Below are positions 16,839 through 25,348 of a stretch of DNA of 64,000 nt, one piece after another. Below the pieces are notes generated by a model. It made no database searches and was not told the origin of the DNA. It saw only the letters and a list, made by a program, of their open reading frames with translations. The stretch comes from Hyphomicrobium sp. Lineage in GTDB: Bacteria; Pseudomonadota; Alphaproteobacteria; Rhizobiales; Hyphomicrobiaceae. Positions within the stretch are counted from its first letter, which is position 1. The number at the start of each line of letters is the position of its first letter. Location of the stretch: positions 310,001 to 374,000 of the forward strand of contig JAFWGI010000016.1 of NCBI GenBank assembly GCA_017512425.1. Direction: 5' to 3'. The translations under genes and the position numbers were made by a program.

Positions 16839-18539
16839 TTAGTGATGATGGTGGCCGTTGCTGCACGCCCCATTGCACGGCTTGATCTTGAAGCCGGCGC
16901 GATACTCGGCGACGTGCGCATCGCGCTGTTCGGGAGTCATCTCGCGGATCAGCACGAGCGGGCTTTGGATTGTGTGACCCTTGACGTGATCGAGCGTCCA
17001 CATATCGCGCTGGTCGAAGCGCAGATGCGGCTGAGCCGTGATCGTCTTTCCGTCAGGACGCACAAAGCCTAGGTCTTTGATTGCTTCGGCGAGATCCCAG
17101 CCGTGGTAGCAATCTTCCCAGATGCGCTGGCCTTTAAAGCGGCCCATCGCCGGCGTCGGGCGGCCTTCGTACTCACCCTGGAAGGCGACCATGTGCGTCC
17201 AACGGCACTGTTCCGAACAGTAAGTGTACAGCTTGCCATCAACCTCGCCGACGCAGAAGTCTTCGCGGATCACGCAGGGGCACATGCAGCTCCAGCAGCG
17301 ATGCGGATAGACGTATCCGTTCTCTTGGTCGACCAGCATGTTGGTCTGGCCAGGCACGCTCTTGCGCCCGTACCACTTCCAGAAGTCGCCAAATTCGGCG
17401 TACCAGCCCGGATACTTATGTTCGAACCATTCGAAGTCTTTTTCTGTCTGCGCTTCGATACGCCAGAAATTGACGGGCCATCCGACCGCGAAGAACTGCG
17501 CGATTTTGTGCACGTAGTTTTTCTTGACGAGGCGATCCCACGCGGCCGAGACGTCATCGTGATGGATCTTGATGCCGTACTTTTCGAGCGGCAGCATGTA
17601 AGTGCGGTAATAGTCCTCGTAGATCCAGCGATGCCAGAGCTCGACGTAGGATTCCTTATTCTTGTCGCGGTTTGTCGTGCCGTACTCGATCAGCGTGCCG
17701 ATCGCCGCGTCGACAATCGCGTGGTTCTGCCAGAACGCATATTTCATGTCGCGCTCAAGCAGCAGATGGTTCGACGGATCGTTCACCATCGCCATCAGCA
17801 TCGAGTGCCCGTTGCCGACGTGGCGCGACTCGTCCGACTGCACCGACAAGAACACCGTCGGCAAGGCGTAGTCGCCGTTGCGCGCTGCTTCCGACGGCAT
17901 CGCAACGAACAGGGTATTTGTGAACGCTGTCTCAGCAACAACCGTCAGATAGACGTTGGCTGACGTGATCGCATCGCCACAGATAAAGCCTTCACCGAAC
18001 TGGCGTCCGATAGTTGCCGCATAGCATTTGCCAAAGGCCTTCTCGGTAATATCGAAGCCGGCCGGGTCGATGTAGTTTTCCATGTACCACTTCTTCAGGT
18101 TCATCTGAATTGTGGAGTGGCGGAATTCATCGACCATCTGCATCGTGAAGCCGGTGCGAAGCTCTTCGCCAGGCGCCAACCGTGCGACCATCGCCATTGA
18201 GCGCGCAGCCGAAATTTCGGGGAACGGGATGATGGCTAAAAACAGCTTCATCCACTCAACCCAACGCGGCTCAACGTTGCGGAACATGTCGCCGCGGAGC
18301 GCCGCGTCAAGCGCGCCGTAAACGCGGTTGTCTTTTTCTTCCTGCATCGGGAAGTAGGAGCGCAGCACCTGCTTCATTGGATCGCGCGGAACTTTCGAAA
18401 TTCTGTAGTCGGTTGGGAAGGTCTCGGCTTCCTGAACATATGTCGGCGTCCAGCCCAAATCCGCGACACGCGACGTTGCCTCGGCGATGCTGATACCCTT
18501 CTGCGACGTGATTTTATTTAGCGTCAGGCTCGCGGCCAT
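16839..18539 (-). CDS. prmA: Propane monooxygenase hydroxylase large (alpha) subunit
   Basis: This 566-residue protein shows all six di-iron ligands of soluble di-iron monooxygenases by position: E109 (PFPEIS), E138 and H141 (DEFRH), E203 (VVAETAF), E237 and H240 (DESRH). It would hydroxylate propane or related short alkanes, and in this family also acetone, in the cytoplasm. Cys-rich C-terminal features (CWSCMCPC, YCSEQCRW) are shared with MimA/PrmA-like group 5 and 6 enzymes. The protein ends GHHHH. The ATG at 18539 has GAGAGGAAA upstream. Methane monooxygenase is excluded by gene order and lack of an mmoY/Z arrangement. Confidence 0.95.
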   Translation of the reverse strand: MAASLTLNKITSQKGISIAEATSRVADLGWTPTYVQEAETFPTDYRISKVPRDPMKQVLRSYFPMQEEKDNRVYGALDAALRGDMFRNVEPRWVEWMKLFLAIIPFPEISAARSMAMVARLAPGEELRTGFTMQMVDEFRHSTIQMNLKKWYMENYIDPAGFDITEKAFGKCYAATIGRQFGEGFICGDAITSANVYLTVVAETAFTNTLFVAMPSEAARNGDYALPTVFLSVQSDESRHVGNGHSMLMAMVNDPSNHLLLERDMKYAFWQNHAIVDAAIGTLIEYGTTNRDKNKESYVELWHRWIYEDYYRTYMLPLEKYGIKIHHDDVSAAWDRLVKKNYVHKIAQFFAVGWPVNFWRIEAQTEKDFEWFEHKYPGWYAEFGDFWKWYGRKSVPGQTNMLVDQENGYVYPHRCWSCMCPCVIREDFCVGEVDGKLYTYCSEQCRWTHMVAFQGEYEGRPTPAMGRFKGQRIWEDCYHGWDLAEAIKDLGFVRPDGKTITAQPHLRFDQRDMWTLDHVKGHTIQSPLVLIREMTPEQRDAHVAEYRAGFKIKPCNGACSNGHHHH

Positions 18540-18591
18540 TTTCCTCTCCTCTTGCTTATCGATAAATGTCGTTCGTGCTGGGGGGCCGGGC

Positions 18592-18804
18592 TTAGGTTGG
18601 CCTCACCAACGGCTTTCCTTCGGCAATGAAGCGCGCGCCGATAATCAGGACGCCCATCGCGAAATCTTTTCCGTGTGCTTCGATCATGCGCATAGCGACG
18701 TCGCCGACTTCGGCGAAGAACGCATCTTTCGAGAGCTCTTCATTGCTCAATTCGCCGCCTTGCGCGGTCGGCTGCGGCGCGTGCGCTTCATTCGCGTGTT
18801 GCAT
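18592..18804 (-). CDS. Small protein of unknown function in the prm operon (70 aa)
   Basis: This 70-residue protein starts at ATG 18804 with AAGGAG 7 nt upstream. The N-terminal third is polar, and the rest looks helical and amphipathic (KDAFFAEVGDVAMRMIEAHGKDFAMGVLIIGARFI). I recognise no family. It lies 52 bp before prmA and only 11 bp after the preceding coiled-coil gene, all on one strand behind the sigma-54 promoter, so it is probably co-expressed with the monooxygenase. An accessory or assembly role is an inference from position. Confidence 0.7.
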   Translation of the reverse strand: MQHANEAHAPQPTAQGGELSNEELSKDAFFAEVGDVAMRMIEAHGKDFAMGVLIIGARFIAEGKPLVRPT

Positions 18805-18815
18805 GCGTATTCTCC

Positions 18816-19133
18816 TTAGGCTCGCCCGCTTGGCTGATGTGCCGGCTGATCGCCGTCAAACACGGCGAGAGACTGATCGAGCCAATCACGCTCGGCTTCG
18901 AGCTTGAGGCATTCGGCCTGGGTAACCGCGATCTTCGACTGGAGTGTCGCGAGACGTGCGCGGATCGCATCGTCGTCGGGCGCGGCCGACAAATCGCGCT
19001 CTGCGATGCGGCGCTCGATGTCCAAACCGTTACGTTCGTTCTCGAGATGAAGACGGCGCGAGTTCGCCTCGATGATGCGCACGACAATCTCGTGCCGTTT
19101 CAGCATGTGTTCTTTGCCATCGAGATCCGCCAT
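18816..19133 (-). CDS. Coiled-coil protein of unknown function, first gene of the prm operon
   Basis: From ATG 19133 (AGGGAG 7 nt upstream) it is 105 residues, almost wholly helical with heptad-like Leu/Ile spacing (RHEIVVRIIEANSRRLHLENER ... LATLQSKIAVTQAECLKLEAERDWLDQSL). There is no signal peptide or membrane segment and no recognised family. It is the first reading frame after the sigma-54 promoter at 19304-19319, leaving a leader of about 160 nt. A frame extension to 19256 exists but lacks a convincing ribosome site. Confidence 0.68.
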   Translation of the reverse strand: MADLDGKEHMLKRHEIVVRIIEANSRRLHLENERNGLDIERRIAERDLSAAPDDDAIRARLATLQSKIAVTQAECLKLEAERDWLDQSLAVFDGDQPAHQPSGRA

Positions 19134-19303
19134 CGCAACACTCCCTGCTCGATCGCGCATTGCGTCGTCGGGATTCGCTGGCGCGCTGTCCGCGCTGCCG
19201 ATGCGCGCATTCGATAAGCGTGGCTGGCGCGATAAGACTGCGAAGCGCTCCGGCATTTCCGATCCCCAACGAAGTTTTGTGCGTCTCTTGTTGGAGGGTA
19301 ATC

Positions 19304-19319
19304 AGCAATAGCTATGCCA
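19304..19319 (-). promoter_or_regulatory. Sigma-54 promoter of the prm operon
   Basis: The minus strand reads TGGCATAGCTATTGCT: the -24 GG and -12 GC dinucleotides are separated by exactly 10 nt, close to consensus TGGCACG-N4-TTGC. It points at the prm operon and lies opposite the divergent sigma-54 activator gene. Confidence 0.85.
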
Positions 19320-19428
19320 ACATATTAAATGCATGAAATAGCTATGTTTTATCGATCTTATCGGCCGACTCTGGTGTGCTTCGTAAAAGCGGTCGGAGCA
19401 GCTTGTGTTTACTGAATCAACAATGTTG

Positions 19429-19444
19429 CGATGCCAGAGCATCG
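19429..19444. promoter_or_regulatory. Candidate upstream activator site for the prm promoter
   Basis: A perfect palindrome CGATGC-CAGA-GCATCG lies about 110 bp upstream of the sigma-54 -24 element, the usual distance for an enhancer-binding protein. A second, wider inverted pair GTTGCGA (19425-19431) and TCGCAAC (19453-19459) encloses it. Binding by the adjacent regulator is inferred. Confidence 0.4.
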
Positions 19445-19773
19445 ACATGAACTCGCAACCGCGGGGCGCGTTTTGCGCTTATCAAATTTCTAAAATGGGA
19501 GCGTGATCACAGACATGCCTACAGCTGTCGCGCTGCAGCATTCGCAATTTTTGTACTAACGCACGCGTGCGATGATGAGGTTAAGTTTGATCGCGCTGAA
19601 TGAAGCTTAAGTAGCGCGCACGTCGGTAGCCGACCTGTTAAAACGTTCAATTGATATTGGACTTCATTAGTCGATAAAAGCCGCTGACTATATTTTCTGA
19701 TGTTTGTCAGTTGAACGAATTTGGCCAATGTGCCTATAAACATCTCAATCAAGAAATAGAGACGGGCGGTCCA

Positions 19774-21717
19774 ATGAACGAACGCGCTATTCGGCAGGCG
19801 TGGGAACGGTTTGTGGATGGCGGCGACGAGCCTGTCAGCGTGCGCTCTGCCGTGGCGGGCTCCTGGCAACGCAGCAAAAGCTTCAATATCAACGTTGAAA
19901 GCCGTGCGGCTCCCGTCCTGTCCGAGGCTGAACTTTATCGTTGCAGGGCCGATAGCGCGCTTCTTTCGGCGAGTGCCCGTACCGCGATGCAACGGGCTGC
20001 CGAAATCCTGGACGATGCATCGTCGATGTTGATTCTGACCGACGGCGCCGGTCACATAATCGAAACACTTGGCGACCGGCGTACGATCGAAGATGGCCGT
20101 GAAGTTCATCTGCAGGATGGCGGCTGCTGGCGCGAAGATAAAATCGGCACAAACGCTATCGGCACCGCGCTCGCTGCGCGTAAACCCGTGCAGATTCACG
20201 CTTCAGAGCACTTTTGCGAACGCGTTCAAAAGTGGACGTGTGCGGCGGCGCCGATATTCCACCCCATCGATCACGAATTGCTCGGCGTCATCGATATCTC
20301 TGGGCCGCCAAGCACCTTCAGCTCGCAAAGCCTGGCGCTCGCGGTTTCCATTGCCGGCAACATGGAAAGTCTGATTTCTCAGAGAATCAAAGATCAGCAC
20401 GAACGCTTGATGAGCTTCTTCCGTGAGAAGCAGCGCCGTTTGGCGAGCCACGATCTTCTCGCCATCGATCGCCGCGGCGGCATCGTGCACGCCTCACCTG
20501 ATGCTTTGCGCAAATTCTCAAAGCACCTCTCGCAGTCCGACAACGATTTGTCGTATCTCCGCAACCTGCCATTCGATCACTGGCCTGATGATCTGAGCAA
20601 ACGCATGGTCAACATGCGAACCGTGTTGGTCACGGAAGGCGACGATGAACTCGGCGCCATCATCGTATTCCCTTCAGGACAGAAGCCGCCGGAAGCAACG
20701 GTGCAGAAGCGGCGGCGTCTCGCGTCGGATGCTCCAACGGTCGACGCGCCGAACCGGCCCGTTGTTGAGCTGGTGCCGATTTCCTGCAAGCCGCCGGCGC
20801 AAGGCAGAGACGCGCAATCCGACTTCATCGCGAACGACCCCAAGGTCCGGCAGGTCTGCAAGAATGTTGCATCCGCCGCGCGCCTGCATCTGCCTATATT
20901 GATCTGCGGCCAAACCGGCACTGGCAAAGAAAAACTCGCGCGATTTGCGCATCAGAGCAGCGGCCGCAAAGGGGCTTTTGTTGCCGTCAATTGCTCGGCG
21001 CTGCCGGAGTCGCTCGTAGAAGCCGAACTTTTCGGATACGCGGACGGCGCATTCACAGGTGCACGCAAAGGTGGTTCTCCAGGGCTGACCCGCGAGGCTG
21101 ATGGCGGCACCTTGTTTCTCGACGAAATCGGCGACATGCCGTTCGCATTACAAGCGGTTTTGCTGCGCTTCCTCGACGATTTCACGATCCGCCCGGTCGG
21201 CGGCAACGCGCGGAAAGTCGATGTCTTGGTCGTCTCGGCGACCAATGTCGATTTGGGCCAGGCAGTGACCAGCCGGCGTTTCCGGCCGGACCTGCTATAC
21301 CGTCTCAACACCATGCAGGTGACACTGCCACCACTTGGCGAGCGCAACGATATTGCGGACATTGCGCAGTTTTTGCTCGCGCACATCAGTTGCGCGACGA
21401 CGATCACGAGCAAAGCTGTTGCAGCTCTCGCGGCGCAGGCCTGGCCCGGCAATATTCGCGAGATTCGCGGCGCGTTGGCGCGCATGGCTCTCGTCGCAGG
21501 CGAACACGACAACGTCATCGATGAGTCGATCGTCGCGATGTTTTCGAGCAAGCCCGCCGTTGTCGCTCCGCAGGATCAATCGTTGCGCGAATTACAGCGT
21601 GCGCAGCTCCGCAGCGTCTATGCGGAAACAGGCGGCAATATCAGCGAGACCGCACGGCGGCTAGGCGTCTGCCGCAACACGGTTTATCGCGCGCTCGACG
21701 ATAGCAACGAACAGTAG
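19774..21717 (+). CDS. prmR: Sigma-54-dependent activator of the propane monooxygenase genes (PrmR/AcoR-like)
   Basis: From ATG 19774 it is 647 residues; a TTG start at 19711 would add 21. The N-terminus has a GAF-like sensory domain (ILTDGAGHIIETLGD, GGCWREDKIGTNAIGTAL), typical of AcoR-type regulators. The AAA+ domain has Walker A GQTGTGKE near residue 379, an intact GAFTGA loop near 425 needed to contact sigma-54, and Walker B TLFLDEIGD. A Fis-type helix-turn-helix closes the protein (GNISETARRLGVCRNTVYRAL). It is divergent from prm, and sigma-54 promoters lie before prm, the PQQ dehydrogenase and the glyoxalase/GMC operon. Confidence 0.92.
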   Translation: MNERAIRQAWERFVDGGDEPVSVRSAVAGSWQRSKSFNINVESRAAPVLSEAELYRCRADSALLSASARTAMQRAAEILDDASSMLILTDGAGHIIETLGDRRTIEDGREVHLQDGGCWREDKIGTNAIGTALAARKPVQIHASEHFCERVQKWTCAAAPIFHPIDHELLGVIDISGPPSTFSSQSLALAVSIAGNMESLISQRIKDQHERLMSFFREKQRRLASHDLLAIDRRGGIVHASPDALRKFSKHLSQSDNDLSYLRNLPFDHWPDDLSKRMVNMRTVLVTEGDDELGAIIVFPSGQKPPEATVQKRRRLASDAPTVDAPNRPVVELVPISCKPPAQGRDAQSDFIANDPKVRQVCKNVASAARLHLPILICGQTGTGKEKLARFAHQSSGRKGAFVAVNCSALPESLVEAELFGYADGAFTGARKGGSPGLTREADGGTLFLDEIGDMPFALQAVLLRFLDDFTIRPVGGNARKVDVLVVSATNVDLGQAVTSRRFRPDLLYRLNTMQVTLPPLGERNDIADIAQFLLAHISCATTITSKAVAALAAQAWPGNIREIRGALARMALVAGEHDNVIDESIVAMFSSKPAVVAPQDQSLRELQRAQLRSVYAETGGNISETARRLGVCRNTVYRALDDSNEQ

Positions 21718-21803
21718 CCACCCTCAATGACGCAGCAGTCTGTGATCCAATTGCGGATCGCAGATGTATACGCGTTAAGCAGCCATATTTTTGCGCCGCA
21801 CGC

Positions 21804-21826
21804 GCGTTCTGTCTCGTAACAGACGC
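21804..21826. promoter_or_regulatory. Candidate upstream activator site for the PQQ dehydrogenase promoter
   Basis: The inverted repeat TCTGT-CTCGTA-ACAGA (21808-21823) is flanked by GCG and CGC, about 82 bp upstream of the sigma-54 -24 element. The distance fits an enhancer site, but it does not obviously match the palindrome at the prm promoter. Confidence 0.4.
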
Positions 21827-21904
21827 GCCGTACCGTGTTCGCAACTTGAGCAGTTTGCGATCGCTGCCGGGAAAATACCCCTGCTTTTCATGGTCATTTC
21901 GAAT

Positions 21905-21920
21905 TGGCACGCCGGTTGCG
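21905..21920 (+). promoter_or_regulatory. Sigma-54 promoter of the PQQ alcohol dehydrogenase
   Basis: TGGCACGCCGGTTGCG is an exact match to the sigma-54 consensus TGGCACG-N4-TTGC, 65 bp upstream of the dehydrogenase start codon. Confidence 0.92.
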
Positions 21921-21985
21921 CCCATTCCTCCCATGCGGCGCTGTTTGCTGCTGCAGCAATAAACGTAGCTTAGGGAGAAACAACT

Positions 21986-23800
21986 ATGCGGCGCGTGGGT
22001 GATCTTGGACTACCAAGTGGCACTTTAAAAAACTCTATGAGAGGTTTGCTCGGGGCGAGCGCATTAGCGCTTGCGATGGCGTTGTCGTCATCGGCTACAT
22101 TGGCCGAAGGGGTGACGATGGACGACCTGGCGCAAGATGCGCAATCGACGAACAACGTCTTGATGAACGGATTGGGCTGGCACGCACAGCGTTACAGCCC
22201 GTTGAAAACAATCAATGCCGAAAACATTTCGCAATTGGTTCCGGCTTGGGCGATGTCGTTTGGCGGCGAGAAAATGCGCGGCCAGGAAACGCAGCCGCTG
22301 GTGCACGAAGGCGTCATGTACGTCACCGGTTCCTACAGCCGCATGTACGCGATCGACACCAGGACAGGCCATCGGCTTTGGGAATACAATGCCAAGCTTC
22401 CAGAAGGCTTGTTGACGTGCTGCGACGTCATCAATCGCGGCGCCGCGCTGTTCGGCGACAAAGTCTACTTCATGACGCTCGACGCCAAGGTCGTCGCGCT
22501 CGACAAGAAGACTGGCAAAGTTGTCTGGTCCAAGCAGATCGACGACCCGACCGCCGGCCACACGGCAACCGCTGCCCCGCTGATCGTGCCATCGACTGCG
22601 CACGGCCCGCTGATCGTCACCGGCGTATCGGGCAGTGAATTCGGCATCGTCGGCCGTGTTGAGGCCCGCAAGGTCGACAATGGCGATCTCGTTTGGACGC
22701 GTCCGACGATCGAAGGCAACGTCGGCACGTTGAACGGCAAAGAATCTACGATGACCGGTAAAGTCAATGAGACTTGGCCGGGCGACATGTGGAAAACCGG
22801 CGGCGGTGCACCGTGGCTTGGCGGTACTTACGATCCAGATACGAAAACAATCTTCATGGGCGTTGGCAACCCGGGTCCCTGGAACAGCCACACGCGCCCA
22901 GGAGATAACAAGTGGGGTTGCTCGCGCATCGCGATCGATCCGGAAACCGGCGAGATCAAGTGGGGCTATCAGACAACTCCACATGACGGTTGGGACTACG
23001 ACGGCACCAATGAAGTCGTTTCTTTCGAAATGGACGGCAAGAAGGTGGCTGCCACCGCCGACCGCAACGGCTTCTTCTACATTCTCGATCGCGAGAACGG
23101 AAAGTTCATGAACGCGTATCCGTTCGTCGAGAAGATCAACTGGGCAAAAGGCATCGACAAGGATGGTCGTCCGATCTTTGACGATAACTTCCGTCCGTCA
23201 GATCCGGCCAAGTCGGAAGACGGCAAGAAGGGCAGCTCGATTTTTGCCATTCCGAGCTTCCTTGGCGGCAAGAACTGGATGCCGATGGCCTACAGCAAAG
23301 ACACCAAACTATTCTATGTCCCCTCGAACGAGTGGGGCATGGATTTGTGGAATGAACCGATCACTTACAAGAAGGGCGCTGCCTATCTTGGTGCCGGCTT
23401 CACGATCAAGCCGCTCTTCGACGATCACATCGGTGCACTGAAGGCACTCGATCCGAAGACCGGCAAGATTGTCTGGTCGGTGAAGAACAAGGCGCCGCTC
23501 TGGGGTGGTGTTCTCACGACCGCAGGCGGATTGGTGTTCTACGGTACGCCTGAAGGCTTCTTGAAAGCCGTTGATGCAAAGACCGGCAAGGAAGTCTGGC
23601 AGTTCAATACCGGCTCGGGAATCGTCGGTTCGCCAGTCACGTGGGAAGAAGACGGCGAGCAATACGTCTCCGTCGTTTCCGGTTGGGGCGGCGCCGTACC
23701 TCTGTGGGGCGGCGAAGTCGCAAAATCCACCCAAGGTATTCCGCAGGGTGCGATGACGTGGACATTCAAGCTGCTCAAGAACAAGACGGCATCGAAGTAA
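21986..23800 (+). CDS. Periplasmic PQQ-dependent alcohol dehydrogenase, lanthanide type
   Basis: This 604-residue protein starts at ATG 21986 with AGGGAG 8 nt upstream and a signal peptide ending near ATLAEG. It is an eight-bladed quinoprotein of the methanol/ethanol dehydrogenase family: vicinal cysteines C145-C146, metal ligands E218 (GSEFG) and N295 (GNPGPWN), and catalytic D337 in PHDGWDYDG. Residue 339, two after the catalytic Asp, is Asp as in XoxF, ExaF and PedH, not Ala or Ser as in calcium enzymes. That predicts lanthanide dependence. Substrate is probably 2-propanol or 1-propanol from the monooxygenase; electrons probably go to the PedF cytochrome. A strong terminator follows. Confidence 0.92.
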   Translation: MRRVGDLGLPSGTLKNSMRGLLGASALALAMALSSSATLAEGVTMDDLAQDAQSTNNVLMNGLGWHAQRYSPLKTINAENISQLVPAWAMSFGGEKMRGQETQPLVHEGVMYVTGSYSRMYAIDTRTGHRLWEYNAKLPEGLLTCCDVINRGAALFGDKVYFMTLDAKVVALDKKTGKVVWSKQIDDPTAGHTATAAPLIVPSTAHGPLIVTGVSGSEFGIVGRVEARKVDNGDLVWTRPTIEGNVGTLNGKESTMTGKVNETWPGDMWKTGGGAPWLGGTYDPDTKTIFMGVGNPGPWNSHTRPGDNKWGCSRIAIDPETGEIKWGYQTTPHDGWDYDGTNEVVSFEMDGKKVAATADRNGFFYILDRENGKFMNAYPFVEKINWAKGIDKDGRPIFDDNFRPSDPAKSEDGKKGSSIFAIPSFLGGKNWMPMAYSKDTKLFYVPSNEWGMDLWNEPITYKKGAAYLGAGFTIKPLFDDHIGALKALDPKTGKIVWSVKNKAPLWGGVLTTAGGLVFYGTPEGFLKAVDAKTGKEVWQFNTGSGIVGSPVTWEEDGEQYVSVVSGWGGAVPLWGGEVAKSTQGIPQGAMTWTFKLLKNKTASK

Positions 23801-23816
23801 ATCCACCGGCAACAAG

Positions 23817-23848
23817 GCGGCCCAGGCATCACCTGGGCCGCTTCTTTT
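23817..23848 (+). terminator. Strong terminator after the PQQ dehydrogenase gene
   Basis: A perfect 10-bp stem GCGGCCCAGG/CCTGGGCCGC with loop CATCA is followed by TTCTTTT, 16 bp past the stop. It ends only about 10 bp before the start codon of the next gene, so that gene depends on read-through or a promoter hidden here. Confidence 0.9.
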
Positions 23849-23858
23849 GAGAGCGCGC

Positions 23859-24755
23859 ATGATTCCGCAAATGCGAGGCAGAGGCGCCGACGCAATCGCG
23901 CTGGCCGTCGCTATGGCGCTTCTGCCCGGCATCTTATGTGCCGCCATATACATACCTGCGAATGCGAACATCAGTCCAGAAGCGGACGTCGCGCTGATTG
24001 TTGCGGTCGACGTTTCCCAATCGGTCGATGAGCAGCGCTATAGATTGCAAATGGAAGGTATCGCGCAGGCGCTCGAAGACCCTGGTGTGATTTCCGCCAT
24101 CACCAACGGCGCGAACGCCAATATCCTGTTTACAATGATCGCCTGGGCGGATGCCGCAAAGCCCGTCCTCGACTGGACTCGGATTGCGTCGAAGGAGGAC
24201 GCCTATACGGTTGCGGCTCACGTGCGCCGTCTCCCGCATACAGGCGGGGAATTCACGTGTATCGCGCGCATGCTGAGGGGCGTTGCGCTACGCATCATTC
24301 CAGAAATCCCGCTCAACGCTCAGCGTGTCGTACTCGACGTTTCGGGCGACGGGATTGACAACTGCAGCGACAGGGACGCGCTGCACGAGGAGCGCGACAG
24401 GGTGCTCTCGTTAAATGCGACGATCAACGGCTTACCGATCATCGTGCGGGGCGAAAACGAAACCGTTGGCGCAGGAGCATATCGGGCACCAGGGTTTGGT
24501 CTTCGCGAACTCTCACAACGGCCAGACAAGGATTCAACCACGCTCGATCACTGGTTCAAGGAACATGTGATTGGCGGGCCGGGCGCGTTTCTCATGGCGG
24601 CGCAGGGATACGCCGACTTCGGGCGCGCACTTCGGCAAAAATTCGTCACGGAGATCAGCGGCACCACCGAATGCACCGCGGCCTTGCCGCATTGCGTCAT
24701 GCTCACAAAAGAACGGCGCATCGCCGGCGGTGTGGAGTTTGTGAACACGAATTGA
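23859..24755 (+). CDS. DUF1194 / von Willebrand A-like exported protein
   Basis: From ATG 23859 it is 298 residues (TTG 23847 is an alternative). An N-terminal hydrophobic segment (ALAVAMALLPGILCAAIYI) is a signal peptide or anchor. The mature part is VWA-like with a MIDAS-type DVSQS in VALIVAVDVSQSVDEQRY, plus VVLDVSGDGIDNCSDRDAL, the DUF1194 hallmark. Cysteines near the C-terminus could form disulfides. The function of DUF1194 is unknown. Its place between a PQQ dehydrogenase and a sigma-54 operon suggests a periplasmic maturation or metal-handling role, a guess by analogy with VWA proteins of methanol dehydrogenase clusters. Confidence 0.85.
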   Translation: MIPQMRGRGADAIALAVAMALLPGILCAAIYIPANANISPEADVALIVAVDVSQSVDEQRYRLQMEGIAQALEDPGVISAITNGANANILFTMIAWADAAKPVLDWTRIASKEDAYTVAAHVRRLPHTGGEFTCIARMLRGVALRIIPEIPLNAQRVVLDVSGDGIDNCSDRDALHEERDRVLSLNATINGLPIIVRGENETVGAGAYRAPGFGLRELSQRPDKDSTTLDHWFKEHVIGGPGAFLMAAQGYADFGRALRQKFVTEISGTTECTAALPHCVMLTKERRIAGGVEFVNTN

Positions 24756-24800
24756 AGGAATTCGATCGCAGAAGGCGTTGCCACGTCAGGGTTCAGCATT

Positions 24801-24816
24801 TGGCACGGGCGTTGCG
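24801..24816 (+). promoter_or_regulatory. Sigma-54 promoter of the glyoxalase-GMC-Dld-PDH operon
   Basis: TGGCACGGGCGTTGCG is an exact match to TGGCACG-N4-TTGC, 114 bp upstream of the gloA-like start. It is the third such element near the sigma-54 activator gene. Confidence 0.9.
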
Positions 24817-24914
24817 TTGCGACGAGAGCGGCTTCCGCTGTGTGCGTCGCTACGCGCGCGAACGAGAGAACGGCATCAAAAGCAATGCCGATAACATTTG
24901 GGGCAGGTCACGAC

Positions 24915-25310
24915 ATGGCGAAGATCATTCACAGCATGATCAGGGTACTCGAGGAACAAAAATCCATTGCCTTCTATCGCACGGCATTCGGGCTCGACGT
25001 GGCGGACCGATACCCATTCGAGGGCTTCACGCTGATCTATCTGCGCAATCCTGAAACCGACATGGAACTTGAGCTGACCGTCAATCACGACCGTGAAACT
25101 CCGTATGCACTTGGCGAAGGATACGGACATTTGGCCGTGGCGGTTCACGACCTCGACAGCGAGCACAAACGCATAACATCGGGCGGCATCGCTGCAACGC
25201 CAATCAAAGAGTTCTTTCGCGAGGGTGCGCTGATGGCGCGCTTCTTCTTCGTGACCGACCCTGATGGATACAAAATCGAAGTTCTGCAGAAGCACGGCCG
25301 GTTTCAATAG
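24915..25310 (+). CDS. gloA: Lactoylglutathione lyase (glyoxalase I), VOC family
   Basis: This 131-residue protein starts at ATG 24915 (MAKIIHSMIRV). It follows bacterial GloA closely, and all four metal ligands are in place: His in the first strand (IIHSMIRV), Glu in MELELTVN, His in GYGHLAVAV, and Glu in DGYKIEVLQ. GloA turns the methylglyoxal-glutathione hemithioacetal into S-D-lactoylglutathione. It leads the sigma-54 operon and is followed by an exported GMC dehydrogenase and D-lactate dehydrogenase, which fits methylglyoxal or lactaldehyde handling. No glyoxalase II gene is in the window. Confidence 0.88.
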   Translation: MAKIIHSMIRVLEEQKSIAFYRTAFGLDVADRYPFEGFTLIYLRNPETDMELELTVNHDRETPYALGEGYGHLAVAVHDLDSEHKRITSGGIAATPIKEFFREGALMARFFFVTDPDGYKIEVLQKHGRFQ

Positions 25311-25348
25311 CTGCACGCATAACGAAAAAACGAGATCGGGAGGAAGAC

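Noticed and set aside
22088..22984. Minus-strand frame of 298 codons inside the PQQ dehydrogenase gene
   Set aside because: The plus frame has all cofactor and active-site motifs; the minus frame is a codon-bias shadow.
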